A stretch of 64,000 bases of DNA, from NCBI RefSeq assembly GCF_037338445.1, contig NZ_CP147838.1, positions 868,001-932,000 on the forward strand. Reading direction: 5' to 3'. The DNA is from Salinibaculum sp. SYNS191. GTDB lineage: Archaea > Halobacteriota > Halobacteria > Halobacteriales > Haloarculaceae. The notes under the pieces were generated by a model that was given only the letters and a program-made list of their open reading frames with translations, was not told where the DNA came from and ran no database searches. This document shows positions 26,638 through 34,459 of this stretch, piece after piece; positions within the stretch are counted from its first letter, which is position 1; every line of letters begins with the position of its first letter. Position numbers and translations under genes: made by a program.

Positions 26638-27551
26638 GGCGACTCACCTCCGTCAGTGACAGCCTCGGTCGCAGCATCGACCTCGTCGCCCATCCAGTCG
26701 ATCTGCTCGAACATCCCACCCTGGGCTTGCGCAACATCTTGGAATGGGAACGACACCGACAGCTCGCCGGGTATAAGGAGTGCGTCGAAGACATGACGGT
26801 CCTCCAGCGGCTTGCGGTAGTCCCGACCGAGGAGCACTTCTAACTCTACGTCTCGGGGATCGACACCACTAGCAACGTTCGACAACCACGTTGACAGCCC
26901 CTCGTGGACGTCCAGCGCCCACCTGTCGAGGAGCGTCGTCACGTCGTCTCCGGACGGAAGGCGCTGGTCCGAGTCAACGGGAATCCCTCGCAGGTCGCTG
27001 GGCGTCTTCTCGTAATGCTCGATCGGCGTCGCCGGGTCGAGGACCGCGTGCTCGGCAGAGATGATGCGCCACTCGTCGGCGCACGTCTCTCCGTACCTGC
27101 GCTTGTTCGTCCAGTAGGCACCCTTGTACCGCGCTTTCGCGGGGATCGGCTGGTCGTCCTCGTACTTCGAGCCGGAGCAGCCGACTGCGCCCAGCGTGAG
27201 TGGGTCGCGGTCACGGTATTCGTCGATTGCGTCCCGGACTCTGAAGCAAAACGACATCCCATAGCCGTGGCCGTCAGCACCCACGACACCGCGATCGATG
27301 TCGACCACCGTCTGGCGAACATCGACCAGATCGTCGCACTCGGAGGCGAGATGCGCCGACATGAGATCGGGAACATGCTCGTCGGCGAGGATGTCCAGCA
27401 GCAATCGGTACAAGGGCTTGTCCGCCGCCGCAACCGTCGTTGCGCCGCGGACGCCCCAGACCCAGTGACTCGAGACGGCGAGGTCACCGCCAGGAAGGGC
27501 GTGCTCGCGAGGGCGTGGGCAGAGCTTGTCCTCGCGCGTCACGCGGACCAC
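26634..27551 (-). CDS. DUF6884-like protein
   Basis: The 305-residue protein has a central segment LGAVGCSGSKYEDDQPIPAKA, then WRIISAEHAVLDP, the signature of the DUF6884 family, which is related in fold to the accessory domain of archaeosine/queuine transglycosylase-like proteins and is common in viruses and plasmids. The biochemical role is unknown; a link to modified guanine is only a family-level hint. The C-terminus encodes GGESP because the next gene's ribosome site GGAGGTGA is embedded there. Confidence 0.72.
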   Translation of the reverse strand: MVRVTREDKLCPRPREHALPGGDLAVSSHWVWGVRGATTVAAADKPLYRLLLDILADEHVPDLMSAHLASECDDLVDVRQTVVDIDRGVVGADGHGYGMSFCFRVRDAIDEYRDRDPLTLGAVGCSGSKYEDDQPIPAKARYKGAYWTNKRRYGETCADEWRIISAEHAVLDPATPIEHYEKTPSDLRGIPVDSDQRLPSGDDVTTLLDRWALDVHEGLSTWLSNVASGVDPRDVELEVLLGRDYRKPLEDRHVFDALLIPGELSVSFPFQDVAQAQGGMFEQIDWMGDEVDAATEAVTDGGESP

Positions 27552-27781
27552 CTCCAGTCCTCGAACGTGCTCTGGCCCTCGACATCGGGCCGATCACCCG
27601 GCATCGGCACGTTCTCGACGGTCTGCTCACCGTCTGGCTCGGGATCCGTGGCGTAGACCGTCTCACCAGCCTCGACGTCGTCGGCGTCGTCCTCCTGGTC
27701 GTCGGGCGACTGCACCGGGCGCTCGGTGATGTGCTGGTAGGTACCGTCGAGCGGCTGGCCCTCGTAGGTCCGCTCGACCAT
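27539..27781 (-). CDS. small acidic hypothetical protein
   Basis: The 80-residue, very acidic protein (TYQHITERPVQS then a DDQEDDADD run) overlaps the next gene by 13 bases and starts at a TGATG overlap with the preceding zinc-finger gene. It has no recognised domain and is probably disordered in part. Confidence 0.6.
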   Translation of the reverse strand: MVERTYEGQPLDGTYQHITERPVQSPDDQEDDADDVEAGETVYATDPEPDGEQTVENVPMPGDRPDVEGQSTFEDWRWSA

Positions 27782-27909
27782 CAGCGCTCACCTCCGTAGC
27801 GACAGCCCACACAGCGGCCCTCGCTGTCGAGATACTGCTCGTCGACGCGGTCGCCACACTCGATGCAGACCCGCGAGAGTTCCGACAACGAGTCGGGGAG
27901 ACTACTCAC
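27781..27909 (-). CDS. 42-residue zinc-finger microprotein
   Basis: Translation from GTG 27909 gives a 42-residue product with CIECGD and CVGCRYG, two CxxC knuckles 14 residues apart, a treble-clef-like zinc ribbon. GGAGGTGA lies 8 bases before this GTG. Its TGA overlaps the ATG of the next gene (TGATG). Likely a DNA- or protein-binding helper of the element. Confidence 0.7.
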   Translation of the reverse strand: MSSLPDSLSELSRVCIECGDRVDEQYLDSEGRCVGCRYGGER

Positions 27910-28054
27910 GTGACTCACCTCCGTGCTCGCACCCGCTGATACCGCAGCCAGTCAGCCCACAATTGGGGCACTCCCAACAGTCGTTTCCTGCTGGATTCGG
28001 CTCCGCTCCGCAGGTGGTACACTCGCCAGGGTTCCGCGTGATACAACCAGTCAA
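27902..28054 (-). CDS. 50-residue cysteine-rich zinc-finger microprotein
   Basis: Translation from TTG 28054 gives about 50 residues with CTTCGAEP, CWECPNCG and further Cys residues (GCISGC-like end), enough for two zinc sites. GGAGG sits seven bases before the TTG; a GTG at 28063 lies inside that site and is less likely. Its end overlaps the next zinc-finger gene by 8 bases. Confidence 0.65.
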   Translation of the reverse strand: MTGCITRNPGECTTCGAEPNPAGNDCWECPNCGLTGCGISGCEHGGESRE

Positions 28055-28255
28055 TTGAACCACCTCCGTCGTCGTGCGCTAAGTAGCGCTAAGATAGCAG
28101 ATGTGGTTCTATGAGACTCTCTACTCCCGAGTATCGCGTTTCCGTGGTTGTTTGCGGTGGTTCGCCTCAGACTATACCCCGCAAATTCGGCAGTTTGAGT
28201 GGTCTGGTTTGAGGCACCCCCTACGCTTATGCCGGAAGAAGATCCGGCCAGGACT

Positions 28256-28450
28256 ATGGAGGTAGCAATAACTCCAGAAGTTGTAGCGGCTTTCAGTGGT
28301 ACCGTAACGGCTGTTGTTGCGGTTTTCCAACTACTTACCCACGACGGAGATGAAGGTGGGGATGACGACGACGATGGGTCTGGCGGAAACTCAGGAGGGG
28401 CGGTATTCCTACCCGTGCATGAACACGCGTTACGTAGGGCCCGTCGGTAA
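28256..28450 (+). CDS. possible small membrane protein with an acidic tail
   Basis: Translation from ATG 28256 (or 28229) gives a hydrophobic segment (VVAAFSGTVTAVVAVFQLL) followed by a DDDDDGSGGNSGG linker. It faces the minus-strand run and sits in a 400-bp break in it. No family is recognised and there is no clear ribosome site, so this is tentative. Confidence 0.35.
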   Translation: MEVAITPEVVAAFSGTVTAVVAVFQLLTHDGDEGGDDDDDGSGGNSGGAVFLPVHEHALRRARR

Positions 28451-28462
28451 TCGATAGATATC

Positions 28463-28933
28463 TCAGACATCGCCCTCACCTCCGTCGGTCGCGAGAGCCC
28501 GAGAAGTTCCAGACACGCCAGCGCCGGCCGCGTTCCGGTCGACCTCGTCCCAGGGTTTCGCTTCGCCATCGCGAACGATGTACCACTCACCGGGCGGCCG
28601 GTCCCGACCGTCGCGCTCTTCCAGGCGGTCGGGGCGCTCGCCGATTTCGTCCAGGCGCGACGCCCGGCGCTCCAGCATCTCGACGATCTTCTCGCGCGGC
28701 CCGCGGTCGAGTTGGTGCTCGATCTGGAGCCAGAAGTTGATGACGCGCTTGGAGTCGATGCCCTCGATGCGCTTCTGGATGAACCAGCCCGGCTCCGTGT
28801 TATACTGCGAGCCACTGTCGAACAGCGGCCGGTCGAGGAAGCGAGCGGGGTCTTCGCCGATCTTCTCGCGAAGTTCCGCGCTTCGCTCGTGCGTGTGACT
28901 GCGGGTTGCCCGGGTCTGGCCCTCACCTGCCAT
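28463..28933 (-). CDS. hypothetical protein of the element block
   Basis: The 156-residue charged protein contains RIEGIDSKRVINFWLQIE and ERRASRLDEIGERPDRL, a helical pattern, and WYIVRDGEAKPWDEV. It ends DGGEGDV, with GGAGGTGA embedded. It follows the nuclease-like gene by 6 bases. Function is unknown. Confidence 0.65.
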   Translation of the reverse strand: MAGEGQTRATRSHTHERSAELREKIGEDPARFLDRPLFDSGSQYNTEPGWFIQKRIEGIDSKRVINFWLQIEHQLDRGPREKIVEMLERRASRLDEIGERPDRLEERDGRDRPPGEWYIVRDGEAKPWDEVDRNAAGAGVSGTSRALATDGGEGDV

Positions 28934-28939
28934 CGCCGG

Positions 28940-29428
28940 TCACCCCCGACCGACGAGTTCGGGCCAGGGCAATTGCGCCACTTCCTGCTCGTGGCGGTCG
29001 ACCTCGTACCAGCTATCGCGCAGGTGTTCTTCCAGGAGGGTCGCTGGGACGATCACCATCTCGACGAGGCGCTTCGCGTCCTCGTGCTCCTCGTAGACAG
29101 CCAGCAGGAACACGCCGCTCTCGGAGACCATTGCGTCGAGCTGGTCGACGGGAATCAGCCACCGCCCAGGCCGGTTTCCGCGCGCGCCGTTGCTGACGTG
29201 GCGCTTGCAGGCCTTGATCTCGACTAGCGTGTCGGCGTCGACCAGCGGGATGCCGCCAAAGGACACAGTTGGGGCGGTCCGCGGGCCGATCACGTCCGTC
29301 GCGACGGCGTCGTAGAACGCCTCGGCGTTGCCCGCGGCCTGTAGGCCGTCGACGGCGTCTATGACGAGTGCCTCGACGTCCTCGCCGATGGCTTTCGGCT
29401 CTGCGAGGGGATCTCGCGAGCGACTCAC
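28940..29428 (-). CDS. PD-(D/E)XK nuclease-like protein
   Basis: From GTG 29428 the product is 162 residues. DADTLVEIKACKRHVSNG gives a D...ExK core (VEIK), preceded by a helix, and a downstream RGRW-like segment, as in small restriction-like nucleases or resolvases of haloarchaeal elements. No recognition domain is seen. It overlaps the upstream zinc-finger gene by 4 bases. The nuclease call rests on the short motif only. Confidence 0.55.
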   Translation of the reverse strand: MSRSRDPLAEPKAIGEDVEALVIDAVDGLQAAGNAEAFYDAVATDVIGPRTAPTVSFGGIPLVDADTLVEIKACKRHVSNGARGNRPGRWLIPVDQLDAMVSESGVFLLAVYEEHEDAKRLVEMVIVPATLLEEHLRDSWYEVDRHEQEVAQLPWPELVGRG

Positions 29429-30372
29429 GCCTGGTCACCTCCGTGGTCGTCAACGTCAGGTCCGATATACCGCTCTGGAACTGGAACCCATCGAGCCTTC
29501 CCGTCGCGAAACTTGACTTTCAGACCGGCCATGCTGTCGTTGAACCCGGGAGCGTTCCGGCCTGCACAGTTGGACGGGAAGGTCAGATTGCAGTCCTGAC
29601 ACTCCCATCCGAAACATTCTGGAACGATTCCCGGAAGCGGTTTGCCGCCGCTCTTCGAGTGCCCGACATAGCGTCCGCAATCGGGACACGTGGGCTTGTA
29701 CTCGTCATGCTCCAACTGTGCCACTTCCCGCACGTCGGGGTTGCGTGAGAGTGCAACCTGGCCGCCATCGGTCTTCAGCCGCTCGTCGTCTCGGGACACG
29801 CGACCGTCAGCAAGCGCGTCCTCGAAGCACGAAGAGCACAACAACTCCCGACCACCATCGCACACCTGAATCGCTCGCAAGGCTTCTTCGCGGTTGGAGA
29901 CGCCGCAATCCTCGCATCGAGCAGTCTCATCAACTGGTAGTCCGCCATCAGCGACCAGACGTGCTTCCGGATCCTCGTCGAGGACCTCGCGCTCGTACTC
30001 GAAGGCGAAGTCCAACCGATCGCGCCAGAGGTCGACGAGATGTCGGCGCTCGCAGGTCCGCAACTCGTCCAGGTCGACACCCGGCGATGGCACGTACGAC
30101 CGGGGCCAGCCCGTGCCGTCGACCAGCCCCTTCGGCACGTAGCCCTCCCCATCTGGATTCGCGACCGCGGGTCCAACCGTCTCGACGACGTTCGCGCTGA
30201 CGAGGTGACCGTAGCGGACGCGGATGATGCGCCCCTCCTTGATCTCACAGCTGACGGCCAGACAGCGCGGCCCTCGCTTCGAAGGGTCCTCCGCGGCTGG
30301 GTGGTCGAGCCAGCTCTCTGGGAGTGGCTTGTACGCGTGATCATCTCGCTCAACGGGCCACTCACTCGGCAT
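29425..30372 (-). CDS. multi-zinc-finger protein of the element block
   Basis: The 315-residue protein has three Cys clusters: CEDCGVSN with LLCSSCFEDA, CPDCGRYVG, and CFGWECQDCNLTF. They suggest two or three zinc ribbons in the C-terminal half, the first similar to a DksA/TraR-like knuckle. The N-terminal half is unrecognised. A nucleic-acid-binding role is likely. It begins at a TGATG overlap with the preceding gene. Confidence 0.7.
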   Translation of the reverse strand: MPSEWPVERDDHAYKPLPESWLDHPAAEDPSKRGPRCLAVSCEIKEGRIIRVRYGHLVSANVVETVGPAVANPDGEGYVPKGLVDGTGWPRSYVPSPGVDLDELRTCERRHLVDLWRDRLDFAFEYEREVLDEDPEARLVADGGLPVDETARCEDCGVSNREEALRAIQVCDGGRELLCSSCFEDALADGRVSRDDERLKTDGGQVALSRNPDVREVAQLEHDEYKPTCPDCGRYVGHSKSGGKPLPGIVPECFGWECQDCNLTFPSNCAGRNAPGFNDSMAGLKVKFRDGKARWVPVPERYIGPDVDDHGGDQA

Positions 30373-30701
30373 CAGACGTCACCTCCCGCGACCGGGTCGA
30401 GCCCGATATCTTCCGGTCCGAAGTCCTCAGCGGCGAGCTGGGCGGCCAGCGACGACTGTCTGATGGGTGGGTCGTAGGTCGGGTCGCCGTGGTCGGCGTC
30501 GATGTGAACCACGCGGCCCGAGCGGGAGTCTGCGGTCACCAACTGCGACAGCGGCGCGTCGATATCCCCAGTAGTCTCGCACTCGGGGAAGCAGTAGCGG
30601 CAGGGACCACGCTGGTCAAGATCGGTATCTTTCGCCGCGCGCCAGTCGTCGTGGTTGTCGATCGTCTCGTGACACGCGGGGAGCGGGCCGCCGACGATCA
30701 T
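30372..30701 (-). CDS. small Cys/His-containing hypothetical protein
   Basis: I start at ATG 30701, which overlaps the TGA of the preceding gene (ATGA); a GTG at 30710 is less likely. The 109-residue product has CRYCFPECE and ACHETIDNH, a possible zinc site. It ends AGGDV with the next gene's ribosome site inside. Confidence 0.65.
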   Translation of the reverse strand: MIVGGPLPACHETIDNHDDWRAAKDTDLDQRGPCRYCFPECETTGDIDAPLSQLVTADSRSGRVVHIDADHGDPTYDPPIRQSSLAAQLAAEDFGPEDIGLDPVAGGDV

Positions 30702-30829
30702 GGGCGGCACACCCCCTCAGCGCGCGCTGGACACTGCGGTTGGTCGTCTGGATCGAACGACTCACCACAGTACAAACAGCGGGGGTTCGGTAAGGAATCG
30801 GGGTCGAACTGCCGCTGTTGCTTAGACAC
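30698..30829 (-). CDS. 43-residue zinc-ribbon microprotein, first gene of the leftward run
   Basis: From GTG 30829 the product has RCLYCGESF and QCPARAEGVC, a C4 zinc ribbon. It is the promoter-proximal gene, 69 bp from the tRNA-Val. Its TGA overlaps the next ATG. Confidence 0.65.
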   Translation of the reverse strand: MSKQQRQFDPDSLPNPRCLYCGESFDPDDQPQCPARAEGVCRP

Positions 30830-30897
30830 AGCGGCTCACCCCCGCGATTTGAGAAGTGACTTCCGGATGTTGTTGCCGGAATCCCTTAAGGTAGGAT

Positions 30898-30971
30898 GGG
30901 TTCGGGCAGATTTGAACTGCCGGCCTCCTCCATGTCAAGGAGGTGTCATAACCAGCCTAGACCACGAACCC
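30898..30971 (-). tRNA. tRNA-Val (anticodon GAC)
   Basis: The 74-nt minus-strand sequence folds as a cloverleaf: acceptor GGGTTCG with CGAACCC, anticodon stem CCTCC/GGAGG around TTGACAT (anticodon GAC), and T arm GGCAG-TTCAAAT-CTGCC. CCA is not encoded. Its 3' end faces the accessory half, making it the likely attachment site. Confidence 0.9.
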
Positions 30972-31082
30972 TCGCTGGTGCGATTGCATCCTTCGGTTAT
31001 CCGCAGGGATAATTGAAGGTTTCGAATTCCCATCCCGCTCGCGTCACGCGGATTGCAGCGGGAGGCGACAGCGTTAAGTTGG

Positions 31083-31118
31083 TGTACGATTGTGTTCATT
31101 GTAACGCACAATCGTACA
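31083..31118. promoter_or_regulatory. 12-bp perfect inverted repeat upstream of trpD
   Basis: TGTACGATTGTG (31083-31094) and CACAATCGTACA (31107-31118) are exact complements around 12 nt, ending 13 bp before the trpD ATG. A TATA-like GTTAAG lies at about 31072-31077. The position fits a repressor site controlling trpDFEG. Confidence 0.55.
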
Positions 31119-31131
31119 TTGGTGATTCAGA

Positions 31132-32133
31132 ATGGAAGACTACATCGAACGCGTCACGGAGGGGGAGGACCTGACACAGGGAGAGGCACGCGCCGCGGCC
31201 ACCGCCGTCTTCGAGGACGCCACGGAGGCACAGATCGGCGCGTTACTGGCCGCGCTCCGGTCGAAAGGGGAGACCGAGACCGAGATCGCCGGCTTCGCGG
31301 AGGGGATGCGCGACGCCGCCCGGACCATCGCACCCGAACGGGAGACACTCGTGGACACCTGCGGGACCGGCGGCGACGACTACGACACCATCAACGTCTC
31401 GACGACCAGCGCCATCGTCGCCGCGGGCGCCGGCGTGCCCGTCGCCAAACACGGCAACTACTCGGTGTCCTCGTCGTCTGGCAGCGCCGACGTGCTAGAG
31501 GAAATCGGCGTGACCGTCGACGCGGAACCCGCCTCCGTGGAGTCACACATCGAGGACGCGGGCATCGGCTTCATGCTCGCGCCCGTCTTCCACCCGGCGA
31601 TGAAGGCCGTCATCGGCCCGCGGAAGGAACTGGGAATGCGGACCATCTTCAACGTCCTCGGCCCCCTGACCAACCCCGCCGGCGCGAACGCGCAGGTCGT
31701 CGGCGTCTACGACCCGGACCTCGTTCCCGTGCTCGCCCGCGCGCTGGCGCAGATGGACGTCGAGCGCGCGATGGTCGTCCACGGCTCCGGCCTGGACGAA
31801 ATCGCCATCCACGGCGAGACGGCCGTGGCGGAGGTCGACGGCGACGAGATTACCGAATACACGTTCACGCCGGCCGACCTCGGACTGGCGCAGGCCGACA
31901 TCGCCGCCGTCGCGGGCGGACAGCCCGACGAGAACGCGGCGGACATGCGCGCCATCGTCACCGGCGAGGAGACCGGCGCGAAGCGGGACATCATCCTCGC
32001 GAACGCTGGCGCGGCAATCTACATCGCGGGCGCGGCGGACTCGCTGGAAGACGGCGTCGCACGGGCCGCGGAAGCCATCGACTCGGGCGCTGCCGAGGCG
32101 AAACTGGACCAGCTCAGGAACATCGGCGCATGA
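31132..32133 (+). CDS. trpD: anthranilate phosphoribosyltransferase
   Basis: The enzyme joins anthranilate and PRPP in tryptophan synthesis. The 333-residue protein has the family's CGTGGD (77-82), KHGN (106-109), SGSAD and GPLTNP motifs that bind PRPP and Mg. It is the first of four overlapping genes, trpDFEG. The order is the haloarchaeal one, in which trpCBA is elsewhere. Length and motifs are complete. Confidence 0.97.
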   Translation: MEDYIERVTEGEDLTQGEARAAATAVFEDATEAQIGALLAALRSKGETETEIAGFAEGMRDAARTIAPERETLVDTCGTGGDDYDTINVSTTSAIVAAGAGVPVAKHGNYSVSSSSGSADVLEEIGVTVDAEPASVESHIEDAGIGFMLAPVFHPAMKAVIGPRKELGMRTIFNVLGPLTNPAGANAQVVGVYDPDLVPVLARALAQMDVERAMVVHGSGLDEIAIHGETAVAEVDGDEITEYTFTPADLGLAQADIAAVAGGQPDENAADMRAIVTGEETGAKRDIILANAGAAIYIAGAADSLEDGVARAAEAIDSGAAEAKLDQLRNIGA

Positions 32134-32771
32134 CGCGGGTGAAGCTCTGTGGCGTCACGAACGAGGCGGACCGTGACGCGGCCGTCGACGCCGGCGCGGA
32201 CGCGGTGGGATTCATCGTCGACGTGCCGGTCGACACGCCGCGGGAGGTCACCGTCGACCGGGCGGCGGAACTGGTGGCGGGCCTGCCGCCCTTCGTCTCC
32301 AGCGTGCTCGTGACGATGCCCAAGTCGGTGCAGGCGGCGATGGCGCTCCAGCGCGAGGTCCGGGCCGACACCATCCAGGTCCACGGGACGCTGCCGCCCG
32401 AATACGTGGGTGGATTGCGCTCCCGGGCCCGCGTGACGGTCGTCGCCGCCGTCGGCCCGGACGAGGCAGTCGAGTACGCCGACCACGCGGACGCCGTCCT
32501 CGTCGACTCCGTGGACGACGCGGGCGGCGGCGGGACCGGCGAGACCCACGACTGGGAGCGAACCCGTGAGGTCGTCGACTCAGTCGACGTGCCGGTCGTC
32601 CTCGCCGGGGGACTGACCCCGGACAACGTCGCCGATGCCGTCGAGACGGTCGGCCCCTACGCCGTCGACACCGCCAGCGGCGTCGAGCGCGAGGGCGGCG
32701 TGAAAGACCACGACGCGATGGAACAGTTCGTCGCGCGGGCGCGGGCCGCGGGAGCGGGGGAGGCCGCATGA
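32130..32771 (+). CDS. trpF: phosphoribosylanthranilate isomerase
   Basis: The 213-residue TIM barrel converts phosphoribosylanthranilate to its deoxyribulose form. The catalytic Cys is in VKLCGVTN, and LAGGLTPDNV is the phosphate-binding loop. The ATG overlaps the trpD stop (ATGA). Confidence 0.95.
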   Translation: MTRVKLCGVTNEADRDAAVDAGADAVGFIVDVPVDTPREVTVDRAAELVAGLPPFVSSVLVTMPKSVQAAMALQREVRADTIQVHGTLPPEYVGGLRSRARVTVVAAVGPDEAVEYADHADAVLVDSVDDAGGGGTGETHDWERTREVVDSVDVPVVLAGGLTPDNVADAVETVGPYAVDTASGVEREGGVKDHDAMEQFVARARAAGAGEAA

Positions 32772-34459
32772 CGCCGACGCTCGACCACGGCCGCGACGAG
32801 TTCGTCGACCTGGCCGAGGGCGACCGCCCGGCGGTCGTCCGAACGGCGGTGGAACTGGACGCCGACGTGGAACCGCTGGCGGCCTACGCCGCGGTGACCG
32901 GGCGGACCGGCGACGCCGACGCCGGCGAGTACGCCTTCCTGCTGGAGAGCGCGGAGAAGGTCGCCTCCAGCGACCCCGACGGCGCGTTCGCACCCAGCGG
33001 CGACGACCGTCACGCCCGCTTCTCCTTCGTCGGCTACGACCCCGAAGCGGTCGTCACGGTCGACGACGGCGGCGAGACCACAGAGGTCGAGATTCTGAAC
33101 GACCGCTACGAGGGGCTGGTCGAACCCAACGGCGGGGACACGCTAGACAGCCTGCGGGCGACGCTGCCCGACGTGGCGCTGCGCGGGTTCCCCGACAGCG
33201 AACGTCAGCACCTCGAAGGCGGACTCGTGGGCTTTCTCTCCTACGACGCGGTCTACGACCTCTGGCTGGAGGAGGTGGGTCTGGAGGCACCCGACTCCCG
33301 CTACCCCGACGCGCAGTTCGTCCTGACGACGAAGACGCTGGCGTTCGACCACGCGGAGGACAGCCTCTCGCTGGTGTTCACGCCGGTCGTCAGGCCCGGC
33401 GAAGACGCCGGCGAGCGCTACGACGCACTACAGGAGGAGGCCGAGCGCGTCGCCGACCTGCTCGACAGTGCCCGGACGCCCGACACCGGCGGCTTCCGGC
33501 GCGAACGCGAGGTCGCCGGCCCGCAGGAGGACTACGAGGAGGCAGTCGAGCGCGCGAAGGAGTCCGTCTACAGCGGCGACATCTACCAGGGCGTCATCTC
33601 GCGGACACGGGAACTGTACGGCGAGGTCGACCCGCTGGGTTTCTACGAGGCGCTGCGGGCGGTCAACCCCTCGCCGTACATGTACCTGCTCGGGTACGAC
33701 GACCTGACCATCGTCGGTGCCAGCCCGGAGACGCTGGTGTCGGTGAACAACCGCCACGTCGTCTCGAACCCCATCGCCGGCACGTGCCCGCGCGGGTCCA
33801 GCCCCGTCGAGGACCGCCGCCTGGCCGGCGAGATGCTGGCCGACGGGAAAGAACGCGCCGAGCACACGATGCTGGTCGACCTGGCGCGCAACGACGTGCG
33901 CCGGGTCGCAGAGGCCGGCAGCGTCCGCGTTGAGGAGTTCATGAACGTGCTGAAGTACAGCCACGTCCAGCACATCGAGTCCACGGTGACCGGGACGCTG
34001 GCCACGGAGTACGATGCCTTCGACGCCGTGCGCGCCGCGTTCCCGGCCGGGACGCTCTCGGGTGCCCCGAAGATTCGCGCGATGGAGATAATCGACGACC
34101 TGGAACTGTCGCCCCGGGGACCCTACGGCGGCGGCGTCGGCTACGTCTCCTGGCAGGACGACGCCGACTTCGCCATCGTCATCCGCTCGGCGACCATTGA
34201 GGAGCTACGCTCCTCAGAACGAGCGAGCGGGGAGCAAAGCGACCCGCGAGCAGTGGAGCAGCTATCGGACGACGAACGCCAGTCGCCGACCGAACGCCAG
34301 CGAATCACCGTCCAGGCAGGCGCAGGCATCGTCGCCGACAGCGACCCGACCGCGGAGTACGAGGAGACCGAGAAGAAGATGGACGGCGTGCTGACGGCGC
34401 TGGAGCGAATCGAGGGCGAGCCACCAGGGACCGCCCGGGCCGAGGAGGTGTCCCGATGA
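32768..34459 (+). CDS. trpE: anthranilate synthase component I, with an in-frame insert
   Basis: The 563-residue chorismate-binding subunit makes anthranilate with TrpG. Motifs GTCPRG, HTMLVDLARND and AGTLSGAPK are present, and the end AGAGIVADSDP is typical. Between IRSATI and RITVQAGAG sits an extra ~32-residue segment (about 478-510) rich in Ser, Glu, Gln and Arg, encoded by DNA that begins with a hairpin. This point lies between core strands, so the insert probably loops out. The start overlaps trpF (ATGA). Confidence 0.95.
   Translation: MTPTLDHGRDEFVDLAEGDRPAVVRTAVELDADVEPLAAYAAVTGRTGDADAGEYAFLLESAEKVASSDPDGAFAPSGDDRHARFSFVGYDPEAVVTVDDGGETTEVEILNDRYEGLVEPNGGDTLDSLRATLPDVALRGFPDSERQHLEGGLVGFLSYDAVYDLWLEEVGLEAPDSRYPDAQFVLTTKTLAFDHAEDSLSLVFTPVVRPGEDAGERYDALQEEAERVADLLDSARTPDTGGFRREREVAGPQEDYEEAVERAKESVYSGDIYQGVISRTRELYGEVDPLGFYEALRAVNPSPYMYLLGYDDLTIVGASPETLVSVNNRHVVSNPIAGTCPRGSSPVEDRRLAGEMLADGKERAEHTMLVDLARNDVRRVAEAGSVRVEEFMNVLKYSHVQHIESTVTGTLATEYDAFDAVRAAFPAGTLSGAPKIRAMEIIDDLELSPRGPYGGGVGYVSWQDDADFAIVIRSATIEELRSSERASGEQSDPRAVEQLSDDERQSPTERQRITVQAGAGIVADSDPTAEYEETEKKMDGVLTALERIEGEPPGTARAEEVSR
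34198..34216. repeat. perfect hairpin at the left edge of the trpE insert
   Basis: TGAGGAGC and GCTCCTCA flank TAC. It is followed by GC-rich, partly palindromic DNA (GAGCGAGCGGGGAGC, then CCCGCGAGC). The style is that of a small palindromic element inserted in frame. Confidence 0.6.
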
